DNA of 42,521 bases from CAWHNT01 sp963830775. Its GTDB lineage: Bacteria > Pseudomonadota > Alphaproteobacteria > Geminicoccales > Geminicoccaceae. The stretch spans positions 1 through 42,521 of the forward strand of contig CAWHNT010000013.1 of assembly GCA_963830775.1 (NCBI GenBank), read 5' to 3'. Both the position numbers and the translations under genes were made by a program. Shown one piece after another: positions 8,564 through 16,062 of this stretch; the first letter of the stretch is position 1; every line of letters begins with the position of its first letter. The notes below the pieces were generated by a model. The model made no database searches, had not been told where the DNA came from, and saw nothing but the letters and a program-made list of their open reading frames with translations.

Positions 8564-9148
8564 ATGGCTCGACTCCTCGCGATATCCGCATTCCTGCTGG
8601 GAATGGCCATCCTTGAGCCTGGTCAGCCGCTTCATGCCGAGACGATGGAGGCGCGGATCACGCAGAGCCGGGAGGCAGTGAAGAGCTTCGGGGATCGGCT
8701 GCGCGGCGAGTTGCAGGCCGCGATGCAGGCAGGCGGACCCGTCCACGCGGTCGAGGTCTGCCACACAGTGGCGCAGGAGATCGCCGCCGAGGAGTCGCGC
8801 CGGAGGGGCTGGGAGATTGGCCGCACGAGCCTCAAGCTGCGCAATCCCGCCAACGCCCCGGACGATTGGGAGCTTGAGACCCTTCGGCTGTTCGAGGCCG
8901 GCAAGGCCGCTGGTCAGGACCCCGCCACGCTCGAGCGCCATGCGGAGATCACGGCACCGGATGGCGGACGCCTCTTCCGCTACATGAAGGCGATCCCAAC
9001 CGCCGAGCCCTGCACGGCCTGCCACGGCCGGGCCGTGGCGCCCGAGATACGGACCGTCATCCTCGACCACTACCCGGAGGACCAGGCAATCGGCTTTGCG
9101 GTCGGCGATCTGCGCGGTGCCTTCACGATCGTCCAGCCGCTAGAGTAG
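8564..9148 (+). CDS. DUF3365 (Tll0287-like) exported c-type haem protein
   Basis: A 194-residue protein with a signal peptide (residues 1-25, cleavage near LHAET) and a DUF3365 domain: AVEVCHTVA, RRTSLKLRNPANAP-like block (GRTSLKLRNPANAPDDWE), and one haem-c site CTACH at 150-154. Related domains bind haem in a PAS-like pocket and may sense or transfer electrons in the periplasm. A clear ribosome site AGGGAGGA at 8550-8557 fixes the start. It is last in the sulfide operon, 49 bases after the permease, so a role in electron flow or redox sensing for sulfur oxidation is likely. No partner can be named from sequence alone. Confidence 0.82.
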   Translation: MARLLAISAFLLGMAILEPGQPLHAETMEARITQSREAVKSFGDRLRGELQAAMQAGGPVHAVEVCHTVAQEIAAEESRRRGWEIGRTSLKLRNPANAPDDWELETLRLFEAGKAAGQDPATLERHAEITAPDGGRLFRYMKAIPTAEPCTACHGRAVAPEIRTVILDHYPEDQAIGFAVGDLRGAFTIVQPLE

Positions 9149-9607
9149 GCCGGCGGAATGACGCTTGCCGTCAACTGACTTCCTGGCGAGGCCGGCCCCC
9201 GGGATCCATCGACGGGCCGGCGTAGATCCTGCTGCTTGAGCCTACATTCGCAGTTCGCCCCGCTGGCGCGTGAGCGCGCCGAGACAAGGGCACGGACATC
9301 TCGGCAAAGGCAGCCGCGATGCCGCTCCTACATGCGCAGTTCCCTCGATGATGCACCAGTCATGGACGACAAATGCTGCCGGCGCGCCTCGACTCTCGTG
9401 GCCGTGCTGGCCAGCAGGCAGCTCCTCCATGGAAATCCGACAGAGTAAACGCCAAGTCGATGGCGTGATATTTGTTTGTTCCCCGTTCATCGGCCCTGTC
9501 CGCTCCATCTCACCATGACGCCCTTCCGGAGCCGGTGGTTCGGCCGGAACGGCATCGCCGGCCGGCGCCATATGATCTCGCGATCGGCTGGAGCTGAGCG
9601 AGACCGC
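9149..9607. other. Intergenic region, nothing recognised
   Basis: About 460 bases between the end of the sulfur operon and the 3' end of the truncated membrane gene. Open frames exist on both strands (9236-9448 plus, 9242-9571 minus), but neither shows a known motif or a ribosome site. No clear terminator hairpin with a T run follows the DUF3365 gene. Confidence 0.4.
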
Positions 9608-10204
9608 TCACACGAACGAGAGCAGCTCCGGCCAGAAGACTAGCAGCAGGCCCAGGCCCCCCAGGACGACGCCACCAATGAGATGCGCGTAGCGCGAGTA
9701 GGTGGCGGTCAGTCCTGTCGCACGCAGGGTCAGCATGGCGGTCACGAAGACCGCCGCATCGTCCAGCATGAAGATGCTGATGTAGAGTGCTAGATATCCG
9801 TAGTAGGCAAAGGCCGAGAGGTCGCTCAGGGCGAGGACTTGGGTGTAGATGGCAGGGATGCCGGCCGAGCAGAGCAGCTCAATCAAGTTGACGGCAGTGG
9901 CCAGCAGCATGATTCCGAGGACGGCGGTCAGGAACGACCGCTCGGCGACAGCGGCCCTGAGACGGGCCATGATCTGCTGGCGACCGCCGGGCGAGGTCAC
10001 AGGGCAAACAGCGTCCGGATTGCGCACGAACTCTCGTACATAGTAGCCGCCGGCCGCGAGCGCGAACAGGCCGACGCCGAGCCGAATCCAGCGGAGGGAG
10101 CCGAGCAGCAGAAACAGATTGAGCCACGCGGCCAGAAAAGCGAAGTAGACAGCCGCGTTAGTTCGGTGAAACCCTCCAACTTTACAGTATACAAAGGATT
10201 CAGC
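9608..10204 (-). pseudogene. C-terminal part of a polytopic membrane protein, cut off by an IS4-family element
   Basis: The open frame runs into the IS4 end and stops at a TAG inside the terminal repeat (10205-10207), so the N-terminal half and start codon are missing. What remains has about five hydrophobic helices. It begins near AAVYFAFLAAWLNLFLLLG and continues through GGYYVREFVRNPDAVC, then NLIELLCSAGIPAIYTQVL and FMLDDAAVFVTAML. The ELLCSAG..IYTQ signature recalls membrane proteins that carry an N-terminal thioredoxin or glutaredoxin domain in the CcdA/DsbD-like group. This is from memory and not certain. An internal GTG at 10027 could start a shorter product. The missing half is not found on the other side of the IS. 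Confidence 0.6.
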
Positions 10205-11672
10205 CTAGCCCCAATACCGTTCACATAGTGATGTAGCTGGGCCATGCTGGCGCTTGCTCTTGGAGAGCGTCAGCGATGGCCCGTACCCCTGCCGGCCTGC
10301 CCGCCGGCATCCGCCTCAGCGACCACATCAGCCTCGGCGTGATCGCCAGGACGTTCCCGCCTGATCGAGTACGGGAGGTCCTGGCCGAGACCGGCAAGGC
10401 GAGCGAGCGCGAACGCGACCTGCCGGCCCAGGTCATGGTCTACTACGCCATCGCCTTGGCGCTCTACATGGGCGCCGGCACTCGCGAGGTACTGCGCTGT
10501 CTCCTGGAGGGGCTGCGCTGGCTCTGGGGTGCGGAGGCGGTCAGGGTGGCGGGCAAGAGCGGCATCTCGCAAGCGCGCACGCGCTTGGGTGCGGAGCCGC
10601 TGCACCGGCTGTACGAGCGGGTGGTACGACCGATCGCGACACCCGCCACCAAGGGGGCGTTGTACCGGACATGGCGGCTGGTCAGCCTGGACGGCTCCTG
10701 CCTCGACGTCGCCGACACCGAGGAGAACTGCACCGCCTTCGGGCGCCCGGAGGCCAGCCGTGGCGAGAGCGCCTTCCCGCAGCTCCGCTTTGTGGCCCTG
10801 GTCGAGAACGGCACGCACGTGCTGTTCGGCGCTCGTCTGGGCAGCTTCGCGGATGGCGAGACGACGCTGGCCCATGCGGCGCTGCCGGCACTCCAGCCCG
10901 GCATGCTGTGCCTGGCCGATCGGCAGTTCTTCGGCCACGCGCTCTGGCAGGAGGCCGCCGCTACGGGCGCCGACCTGCTCTGGCGGGTGAAGCGCAACCT
11001 GCGGCTGCCGCGCGAGGCGGTGCTCCTCGACGGCTCCTACCTGACCACGATCTACCCCAGCGAGAAGGATCGGCGGCACAAGGCGAAAGGCGTCCAGGTG
11101 CGGGTGGCCGAGTATCGGCTCGAAGGGATCGCCAGCGCCGAGCCGCTGTACCGGCTGGTGACAACGATCCTCGACCCGGCCGCGGCACCCGTGGCGGAGC
11201 TGGCGGCCTTGTACCATGAACGCTGGGAGATCGAGGGTGCACTGGCCGAGCTGAAGACGCACCTGCGTGGGGCACGCATGGTCCTGCGCAGCAAGACACC
11301 CGAGCTGGTCCGGCAGGAGTTCTGGGGCCTGCTGCTGGCGCACTTCGCCGTGCGCGGCCTGATGCACGAGGCGGCGCTGCGGGCCGATGAGGACCCGGAC
11401 CGGCTCTCGTTCCTGCACGCGGTGCGGGTCGTACGGCGCAAGCTGCCCTTGTTCGCAGCCCTTCCCCCCTCGACGCAGGCGTGCCCTGCATGAGGCGGTA
11501 CTGGACGAGATCCTGGAGGAGCGCGTCGCAAGCAGCCGAGGCCGGCAGGTGCCACGCGGGGTCAAACGCAAGATGAGCAGCTACAAGCTCCGGCCGCGCG
11601 TGCCCCAGCCGACCACCTGGATCGACTTCGCCGCCGCCATCAGGATCGTAAAATGAACAGTATTGGGGCTAG
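10205..11672 (+). mobile_element. IS4-family insertion sequence
   Basis: Terminal inverted repeats are CTAGCCCCAATACCGTTCA at 10205-10223 and its complement at 11654-11672, with one mismatch in 19. The element is 1468 bases and carries one transposase gene whose stop lies inside the right repeat. The flanking 10 bases (AGGATTCAGC and CTCCCAACCG) are not alike, so there is no target duplication. The DNA on at least one side has been rearranged or deleted since insertion. Confidence 0.85.
10276..11656 (+). CDS. IS4-family transposase, one frameshift near the C-terminus
   Basis: DDE transposase. The first Asp is in SLDGSCLDVADT, the second in CLADRQFFGHALW. The IS4 signature Y-(2)-R-(3)-E-(6)-K is intact in YHERWEIEGALAELK, and the N-terminal domain RTFPPDRVREVLAETG is typical. 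After about residue 395 the frame is lost in a run of six Cs (11465-11471). With five Cs the protein continues as RRRALHEAVLDEILEER to TTWIDFAAAIRIVK and stops at 11656 inside the terminal repeat. Without correction it stops at 11493. The break is a homopolymer indel, true or technical. Confidence 0.85.
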
Positions 11673-12048
11673 CTCCCAACCGTGCCCTGCTCGAAATCTC
11701 GCTTGATCGATCCGTTATGACTTTTCACCTGGATGCGATGCCGAACAGAACGTTACGCCGATGCAAGGCCATGATGCCTCCCTATTCGAATGAATGCTCT
11801 ACTGCCACGGCTGAGCCGCAAGGCCGGTTTGTAGCCTTGGGTGTGGCCGACAAACGGCCACAGAACACCGAGACGATGGCGTGACCGGTTTATTCCGGGT
11901 GACCAACCAACCGACACCCTCGATCCGGCGAAAGCCGTCGGCCTTCGTACTGGTCGTATCACTGTACCCGCCCGGTGAGGCCACAGGCCAGGCACCTGCG
12001 AGGACTTCCGACACTTTAGGCAGTGCTGATGTTGTGCTTGGTAGAGAC
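11673..12048. other. Non-coding stretch between IS remains
   Basis: About 375 bases following the IS4 right end, with lower GC in parts. A plus-strand frame is open from 11881 into the IS66 remnant, but its first 55 codons show no motif. No terminal repeat, tRNA or hairpin stands out. It is probably the leftover of older insertions and deletions. Confidence 0.35.
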
Positions 12049-12366
12049 ATGTTAACCGACCGCGAGCCATTGCCCTCCAATCTCGTCATTGCGCACGCCA
12101 TGATCCTGGCCGAGCGCGCCGCCCGGCTCGCGGCCGAGGCACGGGCCAGGGACGCCGAGGCTGAGGTCTCGGGCGTCAGGCGGGAGATCGAGCGCCTCAA
12201 GCTGCTGCTGGCCAAGGATGCGCCGCGAGCAGTTTGGCCGCTCTTCCGAGCGTGGCGCCAGGCTCATCGAGCAGCTCGAGCTGCAGCTCGCCGATGTTGA
12301 GGAGAGTGCGGCCGAAGAAGAGACCGCGGCCGAGATCGCGGCACCTGCTTCCGAGCGTAGGACACG
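12049..12366 (+). pseudogene. N-terminal fragment of an IS66-family TnpC transposase
   Basis: The start ATG at 12049 leads into a coiled-coil leader (ERAARLAAEARARDAEAEV, then REIERLKLLLAK). After a frame change at about 12222 it continues as RREQFGRSSERGARLIEQLE and LQLADVEESAAEEE. This is the IS66 TnpC leucine-zipper and RxxxFGxSSE region. The zinc finger and DDE domain are absent. Between 12399 and 12446 a third frame reads SYKLANFLRSLALPDWQ, which resembles the C-terminal part of IS1380-type transposases, so the tail may belong to another lost element. Confidence 0.7.
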
Positions 12367-12448
12367 ATCAGGCGGCAGTACTCGCAAACTGGCCCGCCGT
12401 CCTACAAGCTGGCCAACTTCTTGCGCTCGCTCGCCTTGCCGGACTGGC

Positions 12449-12477
12449 AGTGTCGATTAAGTAAACGTCGCGACACT
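12449..12477. repeat. Inverted repeat upstream of the rraA-like gene
   Basis: AGTGTCG at 12449-12455 and CGACACT at 12471-12477 form a perfect 7-bp dyad with a 15-base, partly AT-rich spacer, ending 17 bases before the rraA-like start. It may be an operator for that gene, or the end of the neighbouring IS debris. There is no T run, so it does not look like a terminator. Confidence 0.35.
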
Positions 12478-12494
12478 CTCAGTGGGGGAAGCCG

Positions 12495-13172
12495 GTGGGC
12501 GTAGGATTGAGGATCTTGCGGCGGACCCGGGAGGTAAGCCCAGAGGTCGTCGAGCGGTTCCGCAGCCTTCCGGTGGCCAACGTCAGCGACAGCATGGCGC
12601 GCATGAGCGCGGGAGGCGCCAGCCTTCGGCCGATGCATGTGGGCGGCGGGCTCGCCGGCCCGGCGCTGACGGTCAAGACGCGGCTTGGCGACAACCTGAT
12701 GCTCCATAAGGCACTCGACTTGGCGGAGGCGGGTGACGTCATCGTCGTCGACGCCGGGGGCGACCTCACCAACTCGCTCATGGGCGAGCTCATGCTGGCC
12801 TACGCCGAGACGAAGCGCCTTGCCGGCATCGTCATCTACGGTGCTGTCCGCGATGTGGCCTACATACGCTCCCGCAGCCTCCCTCTCTTTGCCGCCGGCG
12901 TCACGCACCGAGGGCCGTACAAGGACGGCCCGGGCGAGATCAATGTGCCGATCGCGATTGAGGGGATGGTGATCCATCCGGGTGATCTGGTCCTTGGTGA
13001 TGACGACGGCGTCCTCTGCGTGCCGTTCGACGATTGCGAGCAGGTCTATGCGGCCGCGAAGGCCAAGTACGATGTCGAGCAGCGCTCGATGCAGGCCATC
13101 CTGGCCGGCACGGATGATCGGTCCTGGGTTGATGCCACACTGCGGAAGCTGAATTGCGAGATCCAGAGCTAA
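12495..13172 (+). CDS. RraA-like protein (HMG/CHA aldolase family)
   Basis: A 225-residue protein of the RraA/4-hydroxy-4-methyl-2-oxoglutarate aldolase family. The divalent-metal aldolases of this family split 4-hydroxy-4-methyl-2-oxoglutarate into pyruvate molecules or decarboxylate oxaloacetate. The family motif G-x20-R-D is present, starting with MGELM at 96-100 and ending in GAVRD (R119, D120). VANVSDSMARM near the N-terminus and VVHPGDLV-like VIHPGDLVLGDDDGV also fit. An RNase-E-inhibitor role is unlikely given the longer tail and catabolic context. The start is a GTG with no clear ribosome site; 12504 or later starts are possible. It lies 74 bases before a Bug receptor on the same strand. 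Confidence 0.8.
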   Translation: MGVGLRILRRTREVSPEVVERFRSLPVANVSDSMARMSAGGASLRPMHVGGGLAGPALTVKTRLGDNLMLHKALDLAEAGDVIVVDAGGDLTNSLMGELMLAYAETKRLAGIVIYGAVRDVAYIRSRSLPLFAAGVTHRGPYKDGPGEINVPIAIEGMVIHPGDLVLGDDDGVLCVPFDDCEQVYAAAKAKYDVEQRSMQAILAGTDDRSWVDATLRKLNCEIQS

Positions 13173-13246
13173 GGCATGGCATGGCGGCTCGACGACATCC
13201 GCTGCCGCTCGGCCCCTCTGCTCCAGCATCAAGGGGAGACGCGCCT

Positions 13247-14230
13247 ATGACAGCGAACCGTCGCGGCTTTACGGCTATGAGCCTGCTGGCAGCAGCAGGC
13301 GTCCTGCTGCTGGCTGGTCCGGCCGCAGCCGACTATCCCGAGCGGCCGATCACGATGATCGTGGCTTATCCCCCGGGTGGCTCAACCGATCAGACTGCCC
13401 GCCTCCTTGCCACCTTCCTCCAGAAGGAGCTCGGCGGGAACGCGAGCATTGTAGTGGAAAATCGCCCCGGCGCTGGCGGCGAGACCGGCTTCAGAGCCCT
13501 CGCTTCGGCCGAGCCGGACGGCTACACCATAGGCTTCATCAACACACCCCCCGTCGTGACGATCCCGATCGAGCGCGAGACCCGCTTCAACTGGCAATCG
13601 TTCGATCTGCTCGGCAACCTCATCGATGACCCCGGCGCCTTCTCGGTCCTCAACACGAGCGAGATCGAGAGCCTTGCCGACCTTGCCGCCTACGCCAAGG
13701 CCCACCCCGGCGAGGTGACGGTGGGGACGTCCGGCATCGGGTCGGATGACCATCTGGCAATGCTTGCCTTCCAGCGGATCGCGGGCGTGGAGATGACGCA
13801 CGTTCCCTTCAAGGGGGCGGCCGATGTGCGTACGGCCCTCGCAGGCAATCACATCATGGTGGCTGCCATGAACATTGGCGAGGCGATGGCGGCCCAGGCA
13901 GGCGGCACCCCGATCCGCAGCCTGGGCCAAATGAGCTTGAAACGGAGCGACGTCGCGCCGGATGTGCCGACGTTCAAGGAGCAGGGTTACGACATCGAAC
14001 TCAACTCCTTGCGAGGCACGGGCGCGCCGAAGGGGCTGCCACCCGAGGTCCGCGAGCGTCTTGTGGCAGCGATCGGCAAGGTCGCCGCCGATCCCGAGTT
14101 TCAGAAGCAGATGAAGGCGAGCTTCACGCCGATGCGCTTCCTGCCGCCGGATGAGCTCGCCACCGTGCTGAAGCAGAGCGAGGACAGCTTCCGCGCGCTC
14201 TGGCAGGAGAAGCCCTGGGTCGAGAAGTAA
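13247..14230 (+). CDS. Tripartite tricarboxylate transporter substrate-binding protein (Bug/TctC family)
   Basis: A 327-residue periplasmic receptor. An N-terminal signal (RRGFTAMSLLAAAGVLLL, twin Arg present) is followed by the Bug start YPERPITMIVAYPPGGSTD, then VVENRPGAGGETGFRALA and ADPDGYT-like AEPDGYTIGF. The middle has VGTSGIGSDDHLAMLAF and THVPFKGAADVRTALAG. Such proteins hand carboxylates to TctAB permeases or to partner sensors. No tctA or tctB is in the window. The ATG at 13247 is preceded by a GGGGA ribosome site. Next to an aldolase of the RraA family, it may bring in a hydroxy-dicarboxylate; the ligand cannot be read. Confidence 0.88.
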   Translation: MTANRRGFTAMSLLAAAGVLLLAGPAAADYPERPITMIVAYPPGGSTDQTARLLATFLQKELGGNASIVVENRPGAGGETGFRALASAEPDGYTIGFINTPPVVTIPIERETRFNWQSFDLLGNLIDDPGAFSVLNTSEIESLADLAAYAKAHPGEVTVGTSGIGSDDHLAMLAFQRIAGVEMTHVPFKGAADVRTALAGNHIMVAAMNIGEAMAAQAGGTPIRSLGQMSLKRSDVAPDVPTFKEQGYDIELNSLRGTGAPKGLPPEVRERLVAAIGKVAADPEFQKQMKASFTPMRFLPPDELATVLKQSEDSFRALWQEKPWVEK

Positions 14231-14527
14231 GCGCGATCATGCCCAGCCGACGGGCCCGGGTTTGAGCATGTATCACACGGAGGTTCTGCTGGCCGATCTG
14301 GGCCGCCACTTCGACAGCCTGACGGCGAACCCGGCGCTGGAGCAGGAACGCCGAGCTGACTGTCTGAAAGGGCGAATGGCGGGTCGATGCAGTGACTTGC
14401 CTCAGCTTTTCCGCCGTGGTCATGCGCTCATCCCTTTCTATCTCGATCCGTCGCATGCTCCGTTGCGGGAGTTTGTAGATCCTGTCGGCTGTCGATGCAG
14501 ACATCAGCGAACGCTCCAACTCAAGTG
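14231..14527. other. Intergenic region, nothing recognised
   Basis: Roughly 300 bases between the Bug receptor and a CBS-domain scrap. A plus-strand frame 14262-14528 and a minus-strand frame 14124-14519 (start MSASTADRIYKLPQRSMRR) are open, but neither matches a family I know. The second runs antisense into the receptor gene. Probably debris beside the truncated CBS gene. Confidence 0.35.
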
Positions 14528-14667
14528 ATGTAGCCTGCCCTGGGCCACGGCGCGGATCGCGATGTCGCGGTCTGTGAGCATGCCGACTGGGCGGTCGTTC
14601 TCGCCCACCGGCAGCACGCCCATGCCGAGCTCCGCCATCCGGCTTGCGATCTGCTGGACCGTATCGA
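14528..14667 (-). pseudogene. CBS-domain fragment
   Basis: On the minus strand, directly after the hydroxyacid dehydrogenase stop, the DNA encodes TVQQIASRMAELGMGVLPV then GENDRPVGMLTDRDIAIRAV, clearly one half of a CBS pair. There is no start codon, and the frame loses similarity after VAQGR. The usual second half (pattern DP..TPVSEVM) is missing. It is a remnant of a CBS-domain protein broken at both ends, marking a deletion or recombination junction near 14530 and 14668. Confidence 0.7.
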
Positions 14668-14674
14668 TCCCTGT

Positions 14675-15920
14675 TCAGCGCTGCCCAACGGCCTTGAAGT
14701 TGTCCAGGAACAGCACGTCCCGGTTCATTTCCTGCAGGCTGAGCAGTCCGAGCATTCCGAGGTCGGCCCTCAACTGCGTGCGGAGCAGGCCTATGGCATG
14801 GTCGACCCCGGCCTCACCCGCTAAAGCCGAGGCGTAGTTGAACGGGCGGCCGATGAAAACGAACTGGGCGCCGAGACCCAGGGCCTTGAGGATGTCGGTG
14901 CCGCGCCGGAACCCGCTGTCGATCATGACGGCCATGCTGCCGGCTTCCTGGATGGCGGCCGGCAGGACACGCATGGGCGAGACCGCGCCATCGAGCTGCC
15001 GGCCGCCATGGTTGGACAGGATGATCCCATCCGCACCGACCTCTCGCGCTATTCTGACATCGCCTGGATGCAGCAACCCTTTGATGATCAGCCGGCCCTG
15101 CCACTGGGCGCGCACGAAACGCACGGTGTCCCAGTCGAGGGATTCGCGGCCGGAGAAATCGCGCACCGCCTGGCGTCGACAGCAGGGGCGCGCCGCGTTC
15201 CGGACCGGCATTCTCGAAATGCGGGTTTCCATGGCGCAGGAAGGTGCGCAGGAACGTGCCGATCGACCAGGTCGGATGCGTGATCCCGTTCCACAAGAGC
15301 GCTGCGTTCGGCCGTATCGGCGTCCGATAGCCTGTCCGCAGATTGTTCTCCCGGCTGGGCACGACGGCGCTGTCGGCGGTGACCACGAACGTGTCGATAC
15401 CCGCCCGTGCCACGCGAGCGATCAATGCCGAGATCTCTGCGCGGTCATTCGAGAGATAGGCCTGATACCAGACACCCGGAGCGGCGGCCGCGATCTCCTC
15501 CAGAGGGATCAGCGACGCGGCGCTGATGACCATCGGGATGCCGGCCCGGGAAGCCGACCGGGCCAGGGACAGGTCACCCCGATATCCCGTCAAGGCACAG
15601 ACTCCCATCGGGGCAATGCCGAAAGGCAGGGAATAACGCCGTCCCATCAGCTCGCAGTCGAGCGTCCGGCCCGTGACGCCGATCAACATGCGCGGCAGGA
15701 ACTGTATCTCGTCGAATACGCGGCGATTGTCGGCGAGCGAGGCGTTCGTCTCCGCCCCGCCCGCGACATAGCCGAAGATGGGCAGCGGCAGCAGGCGGCG
15801 TGCCGCGGGCTCCAGATCTTCAAGCGCGAAGATCCGGCGCATGCGCCGTGGTGTGCGGTGCTGCTCCGGCAGGAGCTCGGCCCTGGGAGGTGCGGATGAA
15901 GCCGGAAGCGCTTTGCTCAT
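14675..15920 (-). CDS. FMN-dependent alpha-hydroxyacid dehydrogenase (lactate/mandelate dehydrogenase type), one frameshift
   Basis: Family of LldD, MdlB and glycolate oxidase, which oxidise a 2-hydroxyacid to the 2-oxoacid. The N-terminal part (start ATG at 15920) has FGYVAGGAETNASLADNR, the substrate-loop region FLPRMLIGV and LPFGIAPMG. VWYQAYLSNDRAEISALI and DTFVVTADSAVVPSRENN follow. At about 15185 the frame shifts. The second part carries FVRAQWQGRLIIKGLLHPGD, the catalytic HGGRQLDG and FIGRPFNYA, ending in LFLDNFKAVGQR. Both parts are well conserved, so a single indel is the only visible defect. No partner gene is on the same strand. The natural substrate is unknown. Confidence 0.82.
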
Positions 15921-15970
15921 GCTGGCTGCCTGATCTGCCCTGTACAAAGCGTCGTGTGCCGATGCAGCGC

Positions 15971-16016
15971 GTCAAGTCCGGCCAAATAGGGCATGATGAA
16001 ATAAGCCGGACTTGAC
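15971..16016. repeat. Perfect 12-bp inverted repeat upstream of the hydroxyacid dehydrogenase gene
   Basis: GTCAAGTCCGGC at 15971-15982 and GCCGGACTTGAC at 16005-16016 with a 22-base AT-rich spacer. It sits 51 bases upstream of the dehydrogenase start on the minus strand and 25 bases left of the IS5-like element. A TTGACG on the minus strand could act as a -35 box. It may be an operator for a dimeric regulator or the remains of a small mobile element. Confidence 0.7.
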
Positions 16017-16062
16017 CATGTCGATCAGACGAACATACTAAGGGGTGGTTTTCAGAACGCGC

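Noticed and set aside
10270..11571. 433-residue open frame on the minus strand
   Set aside because: Antisense to the IS4 transposase, which has its full catalytic signature.
12495..13172. RraA-like gene as a true RNase E inhibitor
   Set aside because: The metal-aldolase motif, catabolic neighbours and sequence outside the core fit the HMG/CHA aldolase branch better.
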